Assembly (NCBI RefSeq): GCF_023721795.1
Contig: NZ_JAMQYE010000001.1
Coordinates: 2,391,671-2,455,670 of the forward strand
From: Zeimonas sediminis
Lineage (GTDB): Bacteria; Pseudomonadota; Gammaproteobacteria; Burkholderiales; Burkholderiaceae_E
Length of the DNA stretch: 64,000 nt
Direction of reading: 5' to 3'
The notes under the pieces were generated by a model that did not search any database, was not told the DNA's origin, and saw nothing but the letters and a program-made list of their open reading frames with translations. Each line of letters opens with the position of its first letter. Within the stretch, counting starts at the first letter, position 1. The translations under genes and the position numbers were made by a program. Below, one piece after another: positions 33,837 through 41,695 of this stretch.

Positions 33837-35162
33837 CTACCACCCGATCGCCTTGGGCAGCCAGGTGGCAACGCCCGGGAACAGGAACAGGATCGCGACG
33901 GCGAGCATCTGCAGCAGCACGAAGGGTAGCGCGCCCAGGTAGATGTGCCGGGTGGTGACCCCGGCCGGCGCCACCCCTTTCAGGAAGAACAGCGCCCAGC
34001 CGAAGGGCGGCGTTAGGAAGGACATCTGCAGGTTCAGCGCGACCAGCGTGGCGAGCCAGACCATGTCGGTGCCGTAGTTCTGGAAGACCGGCAGGAACAT
34101 CGGCAGCGCGATGTACGAGATCTCGATCCACTCGAGGAAGAAGCCGAGCACGAACAACAGCGCCATCAGGAAGAGCAGCGCGCCGGTCTCGCCGCCGGGC
34201 ACCATCGAGAACAGGCCGTGCACCATGCCCTCGCCGCCCAGCCCGCGAAAGGCGAGCGCGAAGGGCTGCGCGCACAGCAGGATGAAGAAGACCATCGCGG
34301 TGATCGTCAGCGTGCCGTGCAGCGTTTCGCGCAGCAGCTTGCCGTTCATCCGCCGCGCGCCGATCGCGATCAGCGCGCTGCCCAGCGCGCCCATCGACGC
34401 GGCCTCGGTGGGCGCGGCGACGCCGCCGATGATCGAGCCGAGAACCGCCACCACCAGCAGAAGCGGCGGCACCACGGTGCGCAGCAGGTCGCGCGCGAGC
34501 GAGCCCGCAGCGTGCGCGGCGCGCTCGTCGGCCGGGATCGCCGGCACCGCGGACGGCCGCAGCCAGCCCATCGCCAGCAGGTAGACCACGTAGATGGCCG
34601 CCAGCGCGAGCCCCGGCAGGAAGGCCGCCGCGAACAGCGTGCCGACCGACTCGCCGACGATCTCGGACAGCAGGATCAGCACCAGGCTGGGCGGGATGAT
34701 CTGCCCGAGCGTGCCCGATGCGCAGATCGTGCCGCAGGCGATGCCCGGCGAATAACCTCGCCGCAGCAAGGTGGGCAGGGTCAGCATCGCCACCGTGACC
34801 ACGGTCGCGCCGACGATGCCGGTCGAGGCGCCCATCAGCACGCCGACCAGCACGATCGCGATGCCCATGCCCCCGTTCACGCCGCCCATCGCGCGACCGA
34901 TCGTCTCGAGCATGTCCTCGGCCACGCGCGACTTCTCGAGCATCACGCCCATGAACACGAACAGCGGGATCGCCAGCATCGTGTAGTTGGTGACGACGCC
35001 GTAGAGGCGGGCAGGCAGCAGCGAGAACAGCGTGTCGCCGAAGCCAAGCCAGCCGAACACGAAGCCCGACACGGCCAGCGCGATCGCGACCGGGATGCCG
35101 AGCATCATCATGACCAGGAAGCCCGCGATCAGGCCGATCGCGAGCCATTCGTTGAGGCTCAC
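33837..35162 (-). CDS. dctM: TRAP transporter large permease subunit (DctM)
   Basis: A 441-residue protein with about 12 membrane segments. Characteristic DctM pieces are AMLTLPTLLRRGYSPGIACG, then TICASGTLGQIIPPSLVLIL and IIGGVAAPTEAASMGALGSA. GTG 35162 overlaps the dctQ stop (GTGA). It forms the sodium-coupled translocation unit with the small subunit and takes substrate from the DctP-type protein encoded at 35757-36839. Confidence 0.95.
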   Translation of the reverse strand: MSLNEWLAIGLIAGFLVMMMLGIPVAIALAVSGFVFGWLGFGDTLFSLLPARLYGVVTNYTMLAIPLFVFMGVMLEKSRVAEDMLETIGRAMGGVNGGMGIAIVLVGVLMGASTGIVGATVVTVAMLTLPTLLRRGYSPGIACGTICASGTLGQIIPPSLVLILLSEIVGESVGTLFAAAFLPGLALAAIYVVYLLAMGWLRPSAVPAIPADERAAHAAGSLARDLLRTVVPPLLLVVAVLGSIIGGVAAPTEAASMGALGSALIAIGARRMNGKLLRETLHGTLTITAMVFFILLCAQPFALAFRGLGGEGMVHGLFSMVPGGETGALLFLMALLFVLGFFLEWIEISYIALPMFLPVFQNYGTDMVWLATLVALNLQMSFLTPPFGWALFFLKGVAPAGVTTRHIYLGALPFVLLQMLAVAILFLFPGVATWLPKAIGW

Positions 35163-35698
35163 GCGTGCACCCTGGCCGGCGCTTTGGCCGGAACCGCGGC
35201 CTGCGCGACCGCGAGCAGCCGCGACACCGCGCGCAGCGTGTCGACCAGCCCCTGCAGCGCGAGCGCCGAGAAGCCGAGCGGGATGAAGGCCTTCAGCAGG
35301 AAGCGCAAGGGCAGGCCGCCGGGGTCGGGCGAGCCCTCGCCGATCTCGTAGGCCTGCATCACGTACGGGATCGCGAGCCAGGCGATCGCCACGCCGACGG
35401 CCAGCGTCAGCAGGCCGCTCGCCACGTCGACCAGCGCGCGACCGCGCTCGCCGAAGCCGTCGTACAGGAAGTCGACCCGAACGTCGGCCCGGTGGTGCAC
35501 CGCGTAGGCCATGCCGAGCAGCGCGATCGGCGAGACCAGGTGCCACTCGAACTCCTGCAGCCCGACCGGGCTCCACGAGAACGCGTAGCGAAGCAGCACG
35601 TTGGCGGCCACCAGCAGCACCAGCGCGAGCACCGAGGCGCGCGCCACCCAGCCGAGCGCCAGGACGACGCGCTCGAGCGAGGCATTGAATGCATTCAT
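35159..35698 (-). CDS. dctQ: TRAP transporter small permease subunit (DctQ)
   Basis: A 179-residue protein with four predicted membrane helices (~15-37, 55-75, 93-115, 135-160). FSWSPVGLQEFEWHLVSPIA and HHRADVRVDFLYDGF are typical of the small subunit that supports DctM. It follows dctP after 58 bp and overlaps dctM by 4 bp, so the order is P-Q-M. Confidence 0.94.
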   Translation of the reverse strand: MNAFNASLERVVLALGWVARASVLALVLLVAANVLLRYAFSWSPVGLQEFEWHLVSPIALLGMAYAVHHRADVRVDFLYDGFGERGRALVDVASGLLTLAVGVAIAWLAIPYVMQAYEIGEGSPDPGGLPLRFLLKAFIPLGFSALALQGLVDTLRAVSRLLAVAQAAVPAKAPARVHA

Positions 35699-35756
35699 CT
35701 CGATACCTCGAGGCGGGAGGGCCGCCGCATCGGCAGGACGCAGCGGCCCGTGTCGC

Positions 35757-36839
35757 TCAGAGCGACAGGAAGGTCTTCTCGCTGACCCCGGCCCACGACT
35801 CGTGCTTCTTGCGGAAGGCCATGAACGCGTCGTGCACCTTGCGGGTGGCCGGGTCGGCCTTCGCCAGGCCCTCGAGCGTGTCGGCGGTGACCGTCTTGAG
35901 CTTCGCGATCACGTCCGCGGGCAAGGGCTGCGCCTTCACGCCGTGGTTGGCGACCAGGTCGGCCAGCGCGTCGGCGTTGACCGCCTCGCACCAGGCGTGA
36001 CTCTCGGTGTTGCAGGCCATCGCGGCGGCCTGAACCACGGCCTGCAGGTCCTTGGGCAGGCTGTCCCAGGCCTTCTTGTTGATCATCAGCTCGGTCACGT
36101 TGGTCGGCTCGTGCCAGCCGGTGGTGTAGTAGTACTTCGCGGCCTTCTGCAGGCCCAGCCGGCGATCCTGGTAGGGGCCGACGAATTCGGCCGCGTCGAT
36201 CACGCCGCGCTCGAGCGCCGGGAAGATCTCGCCGCCCGGCAGCAGCCGCACCGCGACGCCGAGCTCGCTGTAGACCTTGCCGGCCAGACCGGGGATGCGC
36301 ATCTTCAGGCCGTCGAAGTCCTTGATGCTCTCGATCGGCTTGCGGAACCAGCCGGTCATCTGCACACCGGTATTGCCCATCGGGAAGGCGATCAGGCCGC
36401 GCTCGGCGTACAGCTCGTGCCACAGCTTCAGGCCGCCGCCGTGATAGAGCCACGCGTTCATGCCCTGCGTGTTCATGCCGAAGGGCACCGTGGTGAAGTA
36501 CTGGGCGGCGGGCACCTTGCCGGCCCAGAAGTAGGCATTGGCCGCGTTCATCTCGACCGTGCCCTTGGACACCGCGTCGAAGCCCTCGAGCGCCGGAATC
36601 AGCTCGCCGGCGGCGAAGTGCTGGATCTTCAGCCGCCCGCCCGACATCTCCTCGACCTTCTTGCAGAAGTCGGTCGGGCTGCCCGGGCCCTGCACGTAGA
36701 ACGGCGAGCCGGGCCCGTAGGCGTTGGTCATCTTCCAGGAGAAGGTCTTCGGCTGGGCGCGGACCACGGCGGGCGCGCCGAGGATCAGGCCGGAGGCGGC
36801 GGCAGCGCCGGAGATCAGCGAACGGCGGGTGGGGATCAT
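35757..36839 (-). CDS. dctP: TRAP transporter solute-binding protein (DctP type)
   Basis: A 360-residue periplasmic protein. The N-terminus MIPTRRSLISGAAAASGLIL has the look of a Tat signal (TRRSL). The domain includes FSWKMTNAYGPGSPFYVQGP, FRKPIESIKDFDGLKMRIPG and the conserved ligand region ALERGVIDAAEFVGPYQDRR. These match the TakP/DctP7 branch, which binds 2-oxo acids or similar organic acids as dimers. An ATG at 36848 lies only one base from AAGGAG, so ATG 36839 (10 bases) is preferred. It is the first gene of the operon facing the GntR regulator. Confidence 0.94.
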   Translation of the reverse strand: MIPTRRSLISGAAAASGLILGAPAVVRAQPKTFSWKMTNAYGPGSPFYVQGPGSPTDFCKKVEEMSGGRLKIQHFAAGELIPALEGFDAVSKGTVEMNAANAYFWAGKVPAAQYFTTVPFGMNTQGMNAWLYHGGGLKLWHELYAERGLIAFPMGNTGVQMTGWFRKPIESIKDFDGLKMRIPGLAGKVYSELGVAVRLLPGGEIFPALERGVIDAAEFVGPYQDRRLGLQKAAKYYYTTGWHEPTNVTELMINKKAWDSLPKDLQAVVQAAAMACNTESHAWCEAVNADALADLVANHGVKAQPLPADVIAKLKTVTADTLEGLAKADPATRKVHDAFMAFRKKHESWAGVSEKTFLSL

Positions 36840-36841
36840 GG

Positions 36842-36850
36842 CTTGCATGC
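36842..36850. promoter_or_regulatory. Possible partial GntR half-site CTTGCATGC
   Basis: The nine bases CTTGCATGC repeat the first nine of the 12-bp core CTTGCATGCAAG shared by the two palindromes around the GntR gene. The site sits just ahead of the dctP start on the minus strand and overlaps its ribosome-binding region. It could be chance, since it also encodes part of the leader. Confidence 0.35.
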
Positions 36851-37079
36851 TCCTTGTCGGGTATCGAGGTGGAGGCGTCGGAGATTGACCCGACAGGTCT
36901 AGCAACTGGCGTGCCAGCAAGGATTCGCGCCGGCGGAACCGGCTCGCGCACCAGCGCGGCGCACGGGGCCGGCGGCAATGCGGCGCGAGCGCGCCCGATC
37001 CCGGTGCCCGCCGCCAGCGAACGCGCCGAAGTGGCGCGCATCGCGTCCAGTCGGGCGCCGCACCGCGCTTGCGCCGAAG

Positions 37080-37095
37080 TTCTTGCATGCAAGAA
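37080..37095. promoter_or_regulatory. GntR operator 1: 16-bp perfect palindrome TTCTTGCATGCAAGAA
   Basis: A perfect 16-bp palindrome lies 28 bp before the GntR start, in the 284-bp gap between the divergent dctP and GntR genes. The same 12-bp core recurs at 37856-37871. Size and symmetry fit a FadR/VanR-type GntR dimer site. Confidence 0.8.
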
Positions 37096-37123
37096 TCGGG
37101 GCGTGTGAACATCGGGCGTCGAG

Positions 37124-37846
37124 ATGCCCGAGAGCGAGATGCCGAGCCCCCGATCCACTGCGACGAATCGAAGCGGCGCGGCGCAGCGGCGCCGCAAGGG
37201 CGAGCTGCACGGCAGCACCGTCGCGATGCTGCGCGACCTGATCATCACCGGCGCGCTGGCGCCCGGCGAGCGGCTGAACGAGCGCGAGCTCTGCGAGCGG
37301 CTCGGTGTGTCGCGCACGCCGGTGCGCGAGGCGATCAAGACGCTTCTGCAGGAGGGCCTGCTGCACGCCCGGCCGAACCGATCGCCGGTGGTCGTGGCGC
37401 TCGAAGCCGGCGAGATCTCGGCGCTGATCGAAGTGCTGGCTGCGATCGAGGGGCTCGCCGGCGAACTCGCAGCGCCACGTGCCACCGACGCGTTCGTCGC
37501 CGAACTGGACGCGCTGCACGACGCGATGCGGCGCAATCACGCCCGCAAGGCGCTGCCCGACTACTTCGCGGCCAACAAGGCCTTTCACCGGCGCATCGTC
37601 GAGCAGTCGGGCAACCCGGTGCTTCTCTGGGTCTGGGACATGCTGGCGCCGCGCGTCGATCGGGCCCGCTACGCGTCGAACCTGTGGCCCCGGCGCTGGA
37701 GCACGGCGATCGACGAGCACGGCGGGATCCTGGACCGGCTCAGGGCCCGCGATGCGCAGGGCCTCGGCGACTCGATGCGGAACCACGTCCGCAACGGGCT
37801 GACGGCGCTGGCCGCCGCGCTGGAAAGCGAACCCGGGCGACCTTGA
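37124..37846 (+). CDS. GntR family regulator (FadR subfamily, FCD domain)
   Basis: A 240-residue regulator. Residues ~30-95 are the winged helix (MLRDLIITGALAPGERLNER, then ELCERLGVSRTPVREAIKTL) and ~105-225 the all-helical FCD ligand domain. FAANKAFHRRIVEQSGNPVL and the later DEHGGILDRLRARDAQGL carry the histidines that usually bind a metal and the carboxylate effector. A second in-frame ATG at 37139 is possible. Perfect palindromes stand on both sides of the gene, so it likely represses its own operon, the TRAP operon behind it and perhaps the divergent TRAP-GGT-TonB operon until an organic acid is present. Confidence 0.95.
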   Translation: MPESEMPSPRSTATNRSGAAQRRRKGELHGSTVAMLRDLIITGALAPGERLNERELCERLGVSRTPVREAIKTLLQEGLLHARPNRSPVVVALEAGEISALIEVLAAIEGLAGELAAPRATDAFVAELDALHDAMRRNHARKALPDYFAANKAFHRRIVEQSGNPVLLWVWDMLAPRVDRARYASNLWPRRWSTAIDEHGGILDRLRARDAQGLGDSMRNHVRNGLTALAAALESEPGRP

Positions 37847-37855
37847 CGCCCCGAA

Positions 37856-37871
37856 ATCTTGCATGCAAGAT
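37856..37871. promoter_or_regulatory. GntR operator 2: 16-bp perfect palindrome ATCTTGCATGCAAGAT
   Basis: A perfect 16-bp palindrome begins 10 bp after the GntR stop and ends 57 bp before the start of the second dctP. It shares the core CTTGCATGCAAG with operator 1. Its place implies a separate, GntR-controlled promoter for the rightward TRAP-SDR operon. Confidence 0.8.
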
Positions 37872-37928
37872 CGATCGACCAGGATCGATCCACGATCCGG
37901 CACGCCGAACGAGAACTGGAGGAGACCG

Positions 37929-38948
37929 ATGGCTTCGCGCAACAGTCCGCTTCGTCGCAGGATCCTGAAGGCCGGCGCAGCCGCCACGGCCGTCGCCGGA
38001 AGCGCATGGGTGATCCCGGCGCGCGCCGCGGTGGAGCTCAAGCTGACCCACCCGGCGGACACGTCGCACCCGGTGCACATCGAGGCCGACAAGATGGCCA
38101 AGCGGATTGCCGAGCGCACCAACGGTGAGGTGAAGATCACGCTGTTCCCGAACAACGCGCTCGGCTCGCCGGTCGAGACCGCGCAGCAGACCCGGCTCGG
38201 CGCGATCGACATGATCCTGATGAACCCGGCCAACATCGAGTCGATCTCGAAGTCGGTCGGCGTCATCAACATCCCCTACCAGTTCGACGGCTACGAGCAC
38301 GCGCACCGCACGCTCGACGTCACCGCGCGCGACTGGATCACGCAGCAGCTCGCAGCCGCCGGCTTCGCCTGGATCGCGAACTTCGAGTGGGGCTTCCGCG
38401 CCCTTTCGAACAGCCGCCGCCCGGTCAACACCCCCGACGACGTCAAGGGGCTGAAGATCCGGGTACCGCCAGAGCTGGCGATCAAGGCCGCCTTCGAGGC
38501 GCTGGGCGCCAGCACGCAGACGGTGGCCTTCCAGGAGGTCTACCTGGCGCTGGCGAACAAGGCGGTCGACGGCCAGGACAATCCGGTGGGCACCACCTAC
38601 GCCGCGAAGTTCTTCGAGGTGCAGAGCCACATCGCGCTGACCAGGCACATCTACGCGTCGATCATGTTCGCGGCCAACCCCCGCTCGTGGCAGGGCAAGC
38701 TGAACGACGCGCAGCGCAAGATCGTCATCGAGGAGGCCACGACGGCCGGCGCGGCGGCGCGCAAGGGCGTGCGCGACCTCGAGGAGGACTTCCTCGCGCG
38801 GATGCAGAAGGCCGGCGTGGCGGTCACCCGGCCCGACGTCGCGCCGTTCCGCGAGAAGATGGCGCCGGCCTACGAGGTGCTCAGAAAGAACCTCGGCGAC
38901 GACACCTGGAACGCCTGGGCGAAGCTGGTGGCCGCGGCGCGCGGCTGA
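37929..38948 (+). CDS. dctP: TRAP transporter solute-binding protein (DctP type)
   Basis: A 339-residue periplasmic protein with a Tat-like signal (SPLRRRILKAGAAATAVAGS, cleavage near ARA). VELKLTHPADTSHPVHIEAD, then LGSPVETAQQTRLGAIDMIL and KIRVPPELAIKAAFEALGAS belong to the classical DctP family that binds C4-dicarboxylates, sugar acids and related anions. ATG 37929 is preceded by GGAGGAG. It differs clearly from the DctP-type protein at 35757, so the two TRAP systems are not recent duplicates. The M and Q genes follow. Confidence 0.95.
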   Translation: MASRNSPLRRRILKAGAAATAVAGSAWVIPARAAVELKLTHPADTSHPVHIEADKMAKRIAERTNGEVKITLFPNNALGSPVETAQQTRLGAIDMILMNPANIESISKSVGVINIPYQFDGYEHAHRTLDVTARDWITQQLAAAGFAWIANFEWGFRALSNSRRPVNTPDDVKGLKIRVPPELAIKAAFEALGASTQTVAFQEVYLALANKAVDGQDNPVGTTYAAKFFEVQSHIALTRHIYASIMFAANPRSWQGKLNDAQRKIVIEEATTAGAAARKGVRDLEEDFLARMQKAGVAVTRPDVAPFREKMAPAYEVLRKNLGDDTWNAWAKLVAAARG

Positions 38949-39018
38949 TGGCACGGCGGGACGCGCGCTGCGGGCGCGGGCGGCGCGCGGGTCCCGCGCG
39001 GAGGCGGGGCTCGCCCCG

Positions 39019-40317
39019 ATGCTGATCGCCGGCATCCTGATCTCGGTCTGCCTGACCATCCTGATCGGCATGCCGATCGCCGGCGCGCTGGCGATCATCG
39101 CGATCGGCACGATGGTGGCCACCGCCGGCACCGACCTGCTCGCGATCTTCATCCAGCGCACCTACGCGGGCACCACCTCCTTCCCGCTGCTGGCGATCCC
39201 CTTCTTCATCCTGGCCGGCAACCTCATGAACGCCGGCGGCACCACCGAGCGGATCTTCGCGGTGGCGCGGCTGTTCGTCGGCAGCATCCGCGGCGGGCTG
39301 GCCCATGTGAACGTGGTCGGGAGCCTGATCTTCGGCGGCATGTCGGGCTCGGCGGTGGCCGACGCGGCCGGCATGGGGGTGATCGAGATCCGCGCGATGG
39401 TCCGCGAGGGCTACAGCCCGCGATTCGCAGCCACGATCACCGCGGTCTCGTCGACGATCGGCCCGATCATCCCGCCGAGCATTCCCTTCGTGATCTACGG
39501 CAGCCTGGCCAACGTGTCGGTCGGCGCGCTGTTCCTGGCCGGCGTCGTGCCCGGCCTGCTGATGAGCCTGGGCCTGATCCTGGCGATCGCGGTGGCGGCC
39601 TGGCGCAACGACCTGCCCCGATCGCCCGGATTCCCGCCGCTGGCCGAAGCGGCCCGGACCTTCCTGCGCGCCGCGCCCGCGCTGGCCTTGCCGCCGCTGA
39701 TCCTGCTGGTGATCTTCGCCGGCGTGGCCACCCCGACCGAGGCGGCAGTCGTCGCCTCGGCCTATGCCTTCCTGCTCGGGCGCTTCGTGTATCGCGAACT
39801 CGGGCTGAGCGACTTCTGGCGCACCGTCTGGGAGAGCGGCCGGCAGACCGCGCAGGTGATGCTGATCATCGCGGTGTCGGCGCCGTTCGGCTGGGTGCTG
39901 ATCCAGCAGCAGGTCCCGAACGCGATCCTGAAGGCGCTGCTGGGGCTGTCGAGCGAGCCCTGGGTGATCCTGCTGGTCGTCAACCTGGCGCTGCTGATCC
40001 TCGGGATGTTCCTCGAGACGATCGCGATCCTGATCATCGCCTATCCGATCCTGGCGCCAGCCATGGCGCAGATCGGCATCGACCCGGTGCACTTCGGCGT
40101 GATCATCGTGCTGAACATGATGATCGGACTGATCACGCCGCCGGTGGGGCTCTGCCTGTACGTGGTCTCGGGCATCGCCAGGGTGCCGATCGCCGGGATC
40201 GCACGCGAGCTCGCGCCCTACCTGGTCGCCCTGCTGGCGGTGCTCGGCCTGGTCACCTACGTGCCGGCGATCTCGACCTGGCTGCCCAATGCGCTGGGCT
40301 TCGGGGTGGTCCGGTGA
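39019..40317 (+). CDS. dctM: TRAP transporter large permease subunit (DctM)
   Basis: A 432-residue membrane protein of ~12 helices. FGGMSGSAVADAAGMGVIEI, then SSTIGPIIPPSIPFVIYGSL and FAGVATPTEAAVVASAYAFL are classical DctM motifs. The gene follows dctP after 70 bp and precedes dctQ, an order (P-M-Q) seen in some TRAP operons. It forms the transport channel for the substrate delivered by the DctP-type protein. Confidence 0.95.
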   Translation: MLIAGILISVCLTILIGMPIAGALAIIAIGTMVATAGTDLLAIFIQRTYAGTTSFPLLAIPFFILAGNLMNAGGTTERIFAVARLFVGSIRGGLAHVNVVGSLIFGGMSGSAVADAAGMGVIEIRAMVREGYSPRFAATITAVSSTIGPIIPPSIPFVIYGSLANVSVGALFLAGVVPGLLMSLGLILAIAVAAWRNDLPRSPGFPPLAEAARTFLRAAPALALPPLILLVIFAGVATPTEAAVVASAYAFLLGRFVYRELGLSDFWRTVWESGRQTAQVMLIIAVSAPFGWVLIQQQVPNAILKALLGLSSEPWVILLVVNLALLILGMFLETIAILIIAYPILAPAMAQIGIDPVHFGVIIVLNMMIGLITPPVGLCLYVVSGIARVPIAGIARELAPYLVALLAVLGLVTYVPAISTWLPNALGFGVVR

Positions 40318-40823
40318 TCGGCCGCACGCTCGAGCGCCTGGACCTCGGCCTGGCCTTCGCCTGCCGCTGGATCGTCATCGGCTGCTTCCTCGGCCTGTTC
40401 GTGCTGCTGTCGCTGGGCATCGTCCAGCGCTTCGTGCCGCAGGTGAAGCTGTCGGGCTACGACGAGCTGGTCGAGCTGCTGTTCGGCTGGATGACCTTCG
40501 TCGGCGCGCTGGCGCTGTGGCGCGAGGGCGCGCTCTACCGGGTGGCGATGATCGATCGCCTGCTCTCGCCGCGCCTGCGCACCGCGGTCGCCGCCCTGAT
40601 CCACCTGACGATGCTCGCGGTGGCGCTGACCTTCACGATCAAGGGCCAGGAGTTCATGGCGATGTCGGGCGAGACGACGCCCTTCCTTCAGCTGGACAAG
40701 GCCTGGTGGTACGCGGCGATCCCGGTGTGCGGCAGCCTGATGGCGGTCTACAGCGCCGCCGCGCTCTGGCGCGCGCTGCGCGGCCAGGCGAGCCTGGAGG
40801 CGTCGAGCGGCGCGCTGAGCTGA
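40314..40823 (+). CDS. dctQ: TRAP transporter small permease subunit (DctQ)
   Basis: A 169-residue protein with four membrane helices and the DctQ pattern GYDELVELLFGWMTFVGALA, then LWREGALYRVAMI. GTG 40314 overlaps the dctM stop (GTGA). It completes the second TRAP transporter; the SDR gene follows after 44 bp and probably belongs to the same transcript. Confidence 0.93.
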   Translation: MIGRTLERLDLGLAFACRWIVIGCFLGLFVLLSLGIVQRFVPQVKLSGYDELVELLFGWMTFVGALALWREGALYRVAMIDRLLSPRLRTAVAALIHLTMLAVALTFTIKGQEFMAMSGETTPFLQLDKAWWYAAIPVCGSLMAVYSAAALWRALRGQASLEASSGALS

Positions 40824-40867
40824 GCGGCGCGCCGCCGAAGCGACAACGAACGATCGGAGAAGAAGCG

Positions 40868-41641
40868 ATGCGAAGACTCGAAGGCAAGGTAGCGATCGTC
40901 ACCGGCGGCGCGGGCGGCATCGGCGCGGCCACCGGCCGGCTGTTCTGCGAGGAAGGCGCGAAGACGGTGCTGGTCGACCTGGCCGACTCGCCGCTGGCCG
41001 AAGTGGCGCAGCGCATCCGCGACGAAGTGCCCGGCGCCGAGGTGACGACGATCGCCGCCGACGTCGGCCTCGAGGCCTCGGCGGACACGATCGTCGCCGG
41101 CACCCTGGAGCGCCACGGCCGGCTCGACGTGCTGGTCAACAACGCCGGCATCCGCGCCTACGAGCCGCTGGCCGAGGCGAAGGCCGAGACCTGGCAGAAG
41201 ATCCTGTCGGTCAACCTGCTCAGCTACGCCTGGCTCGCGCGCGCGGCCCTGCCGGCACTGCGCGCGAGCGGCCGCGGCGCGATCGTCAACATCTCGTCCA
41301 CCCACGCGATGAATCCGCGCGCCGGCATGGGGCAATACGACGTGGCGAAGGCCGGCATCCTGTCGATGACCCGCACGCTCGCTTTCGAGGAGGCGGCACA
41401 CGGGGTGCGGGTCAACGCGGTCTGCCCGGGGCTCACGCTGACCCCCTTCCACGTGCGGCGGTTCGCGGCGGAGGGCCGGACCGAGCAGGACCTGCGCAAC
41501 GAGAGGGCCGAGAACAACCTGCAGCGGCGCTGGGCCGACCCGCGCGAGGTGGCGTACCCGATCCTGTGGCTCGCCTCGGACGAGGCCTCGTACATGACCG
41601 CTGCCACGCTGATGGTCGACGGCGGGCAGCGGGTGCTGTAG
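40868..41641 (+). CDS. Short-chain dehydrogenase/reductase (classical SDR)
   Basis: A 257-residue NAD(P)-dependent oxidoreductase. The cofactor loop TGGAGGIG is at residues 12-19, NNAG at 91-94, the catalytic serine at 143-144 (VNISSTHAMNP), and Tyr157 with Lys161 in GQYDVAKAG. VNAVCPGLTLTPFHVRRF and ATLMVDGGQRVL are the usual C-terminal features. It probably oxidises or reduces a hydroxy or oxo group of the compound imported by the TRAP system encoded upstream. A broken copy of a very similar gene lies at 13085-13526. Confidence 0.94.
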   Translation: MRRLEGKVAIVTGGAGGIGAATGRLFCEEGAKTVLVDLADSPLAEVAQRIRDEVPGAEVTTIAADVGLEASADTIVAGTLERHGRLDVLVNNAGIRAYEPLAEAKAETWQKILSVNLLSYAWLARAALPALRASGRGAIVNISSTHAMNPRAGMGQYDVAKAGILSMTRTLAFEEAAHGVRVNAVCPGLTLTPFHVRRFAAEGRTEQDLRNERAENNLQRRWADPREVAYPILWLASDEASYMTAATLMVDGGQRVL

Positions 41642-41695
41642 CCCGGCAACCGGACGCGGCGAGAGCGGGGCGAGCCCGGCCGCCGCCCGGGCCGG

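Noticed and set aside
36906-36917. Palindrome CTGGC-GT-GCCAG near the divergent TRAP promoter
   Set aside because: Five-base arms of this composition are expected by chance in GC-rich DNA, and no second copy was seen nearby.
36899-38272. A minus-strand frame across the GntR gene
   Set aside because: It lies over the palindromes and the GntR and dctP genes, which have clear domains; its translation has no recognisable family.
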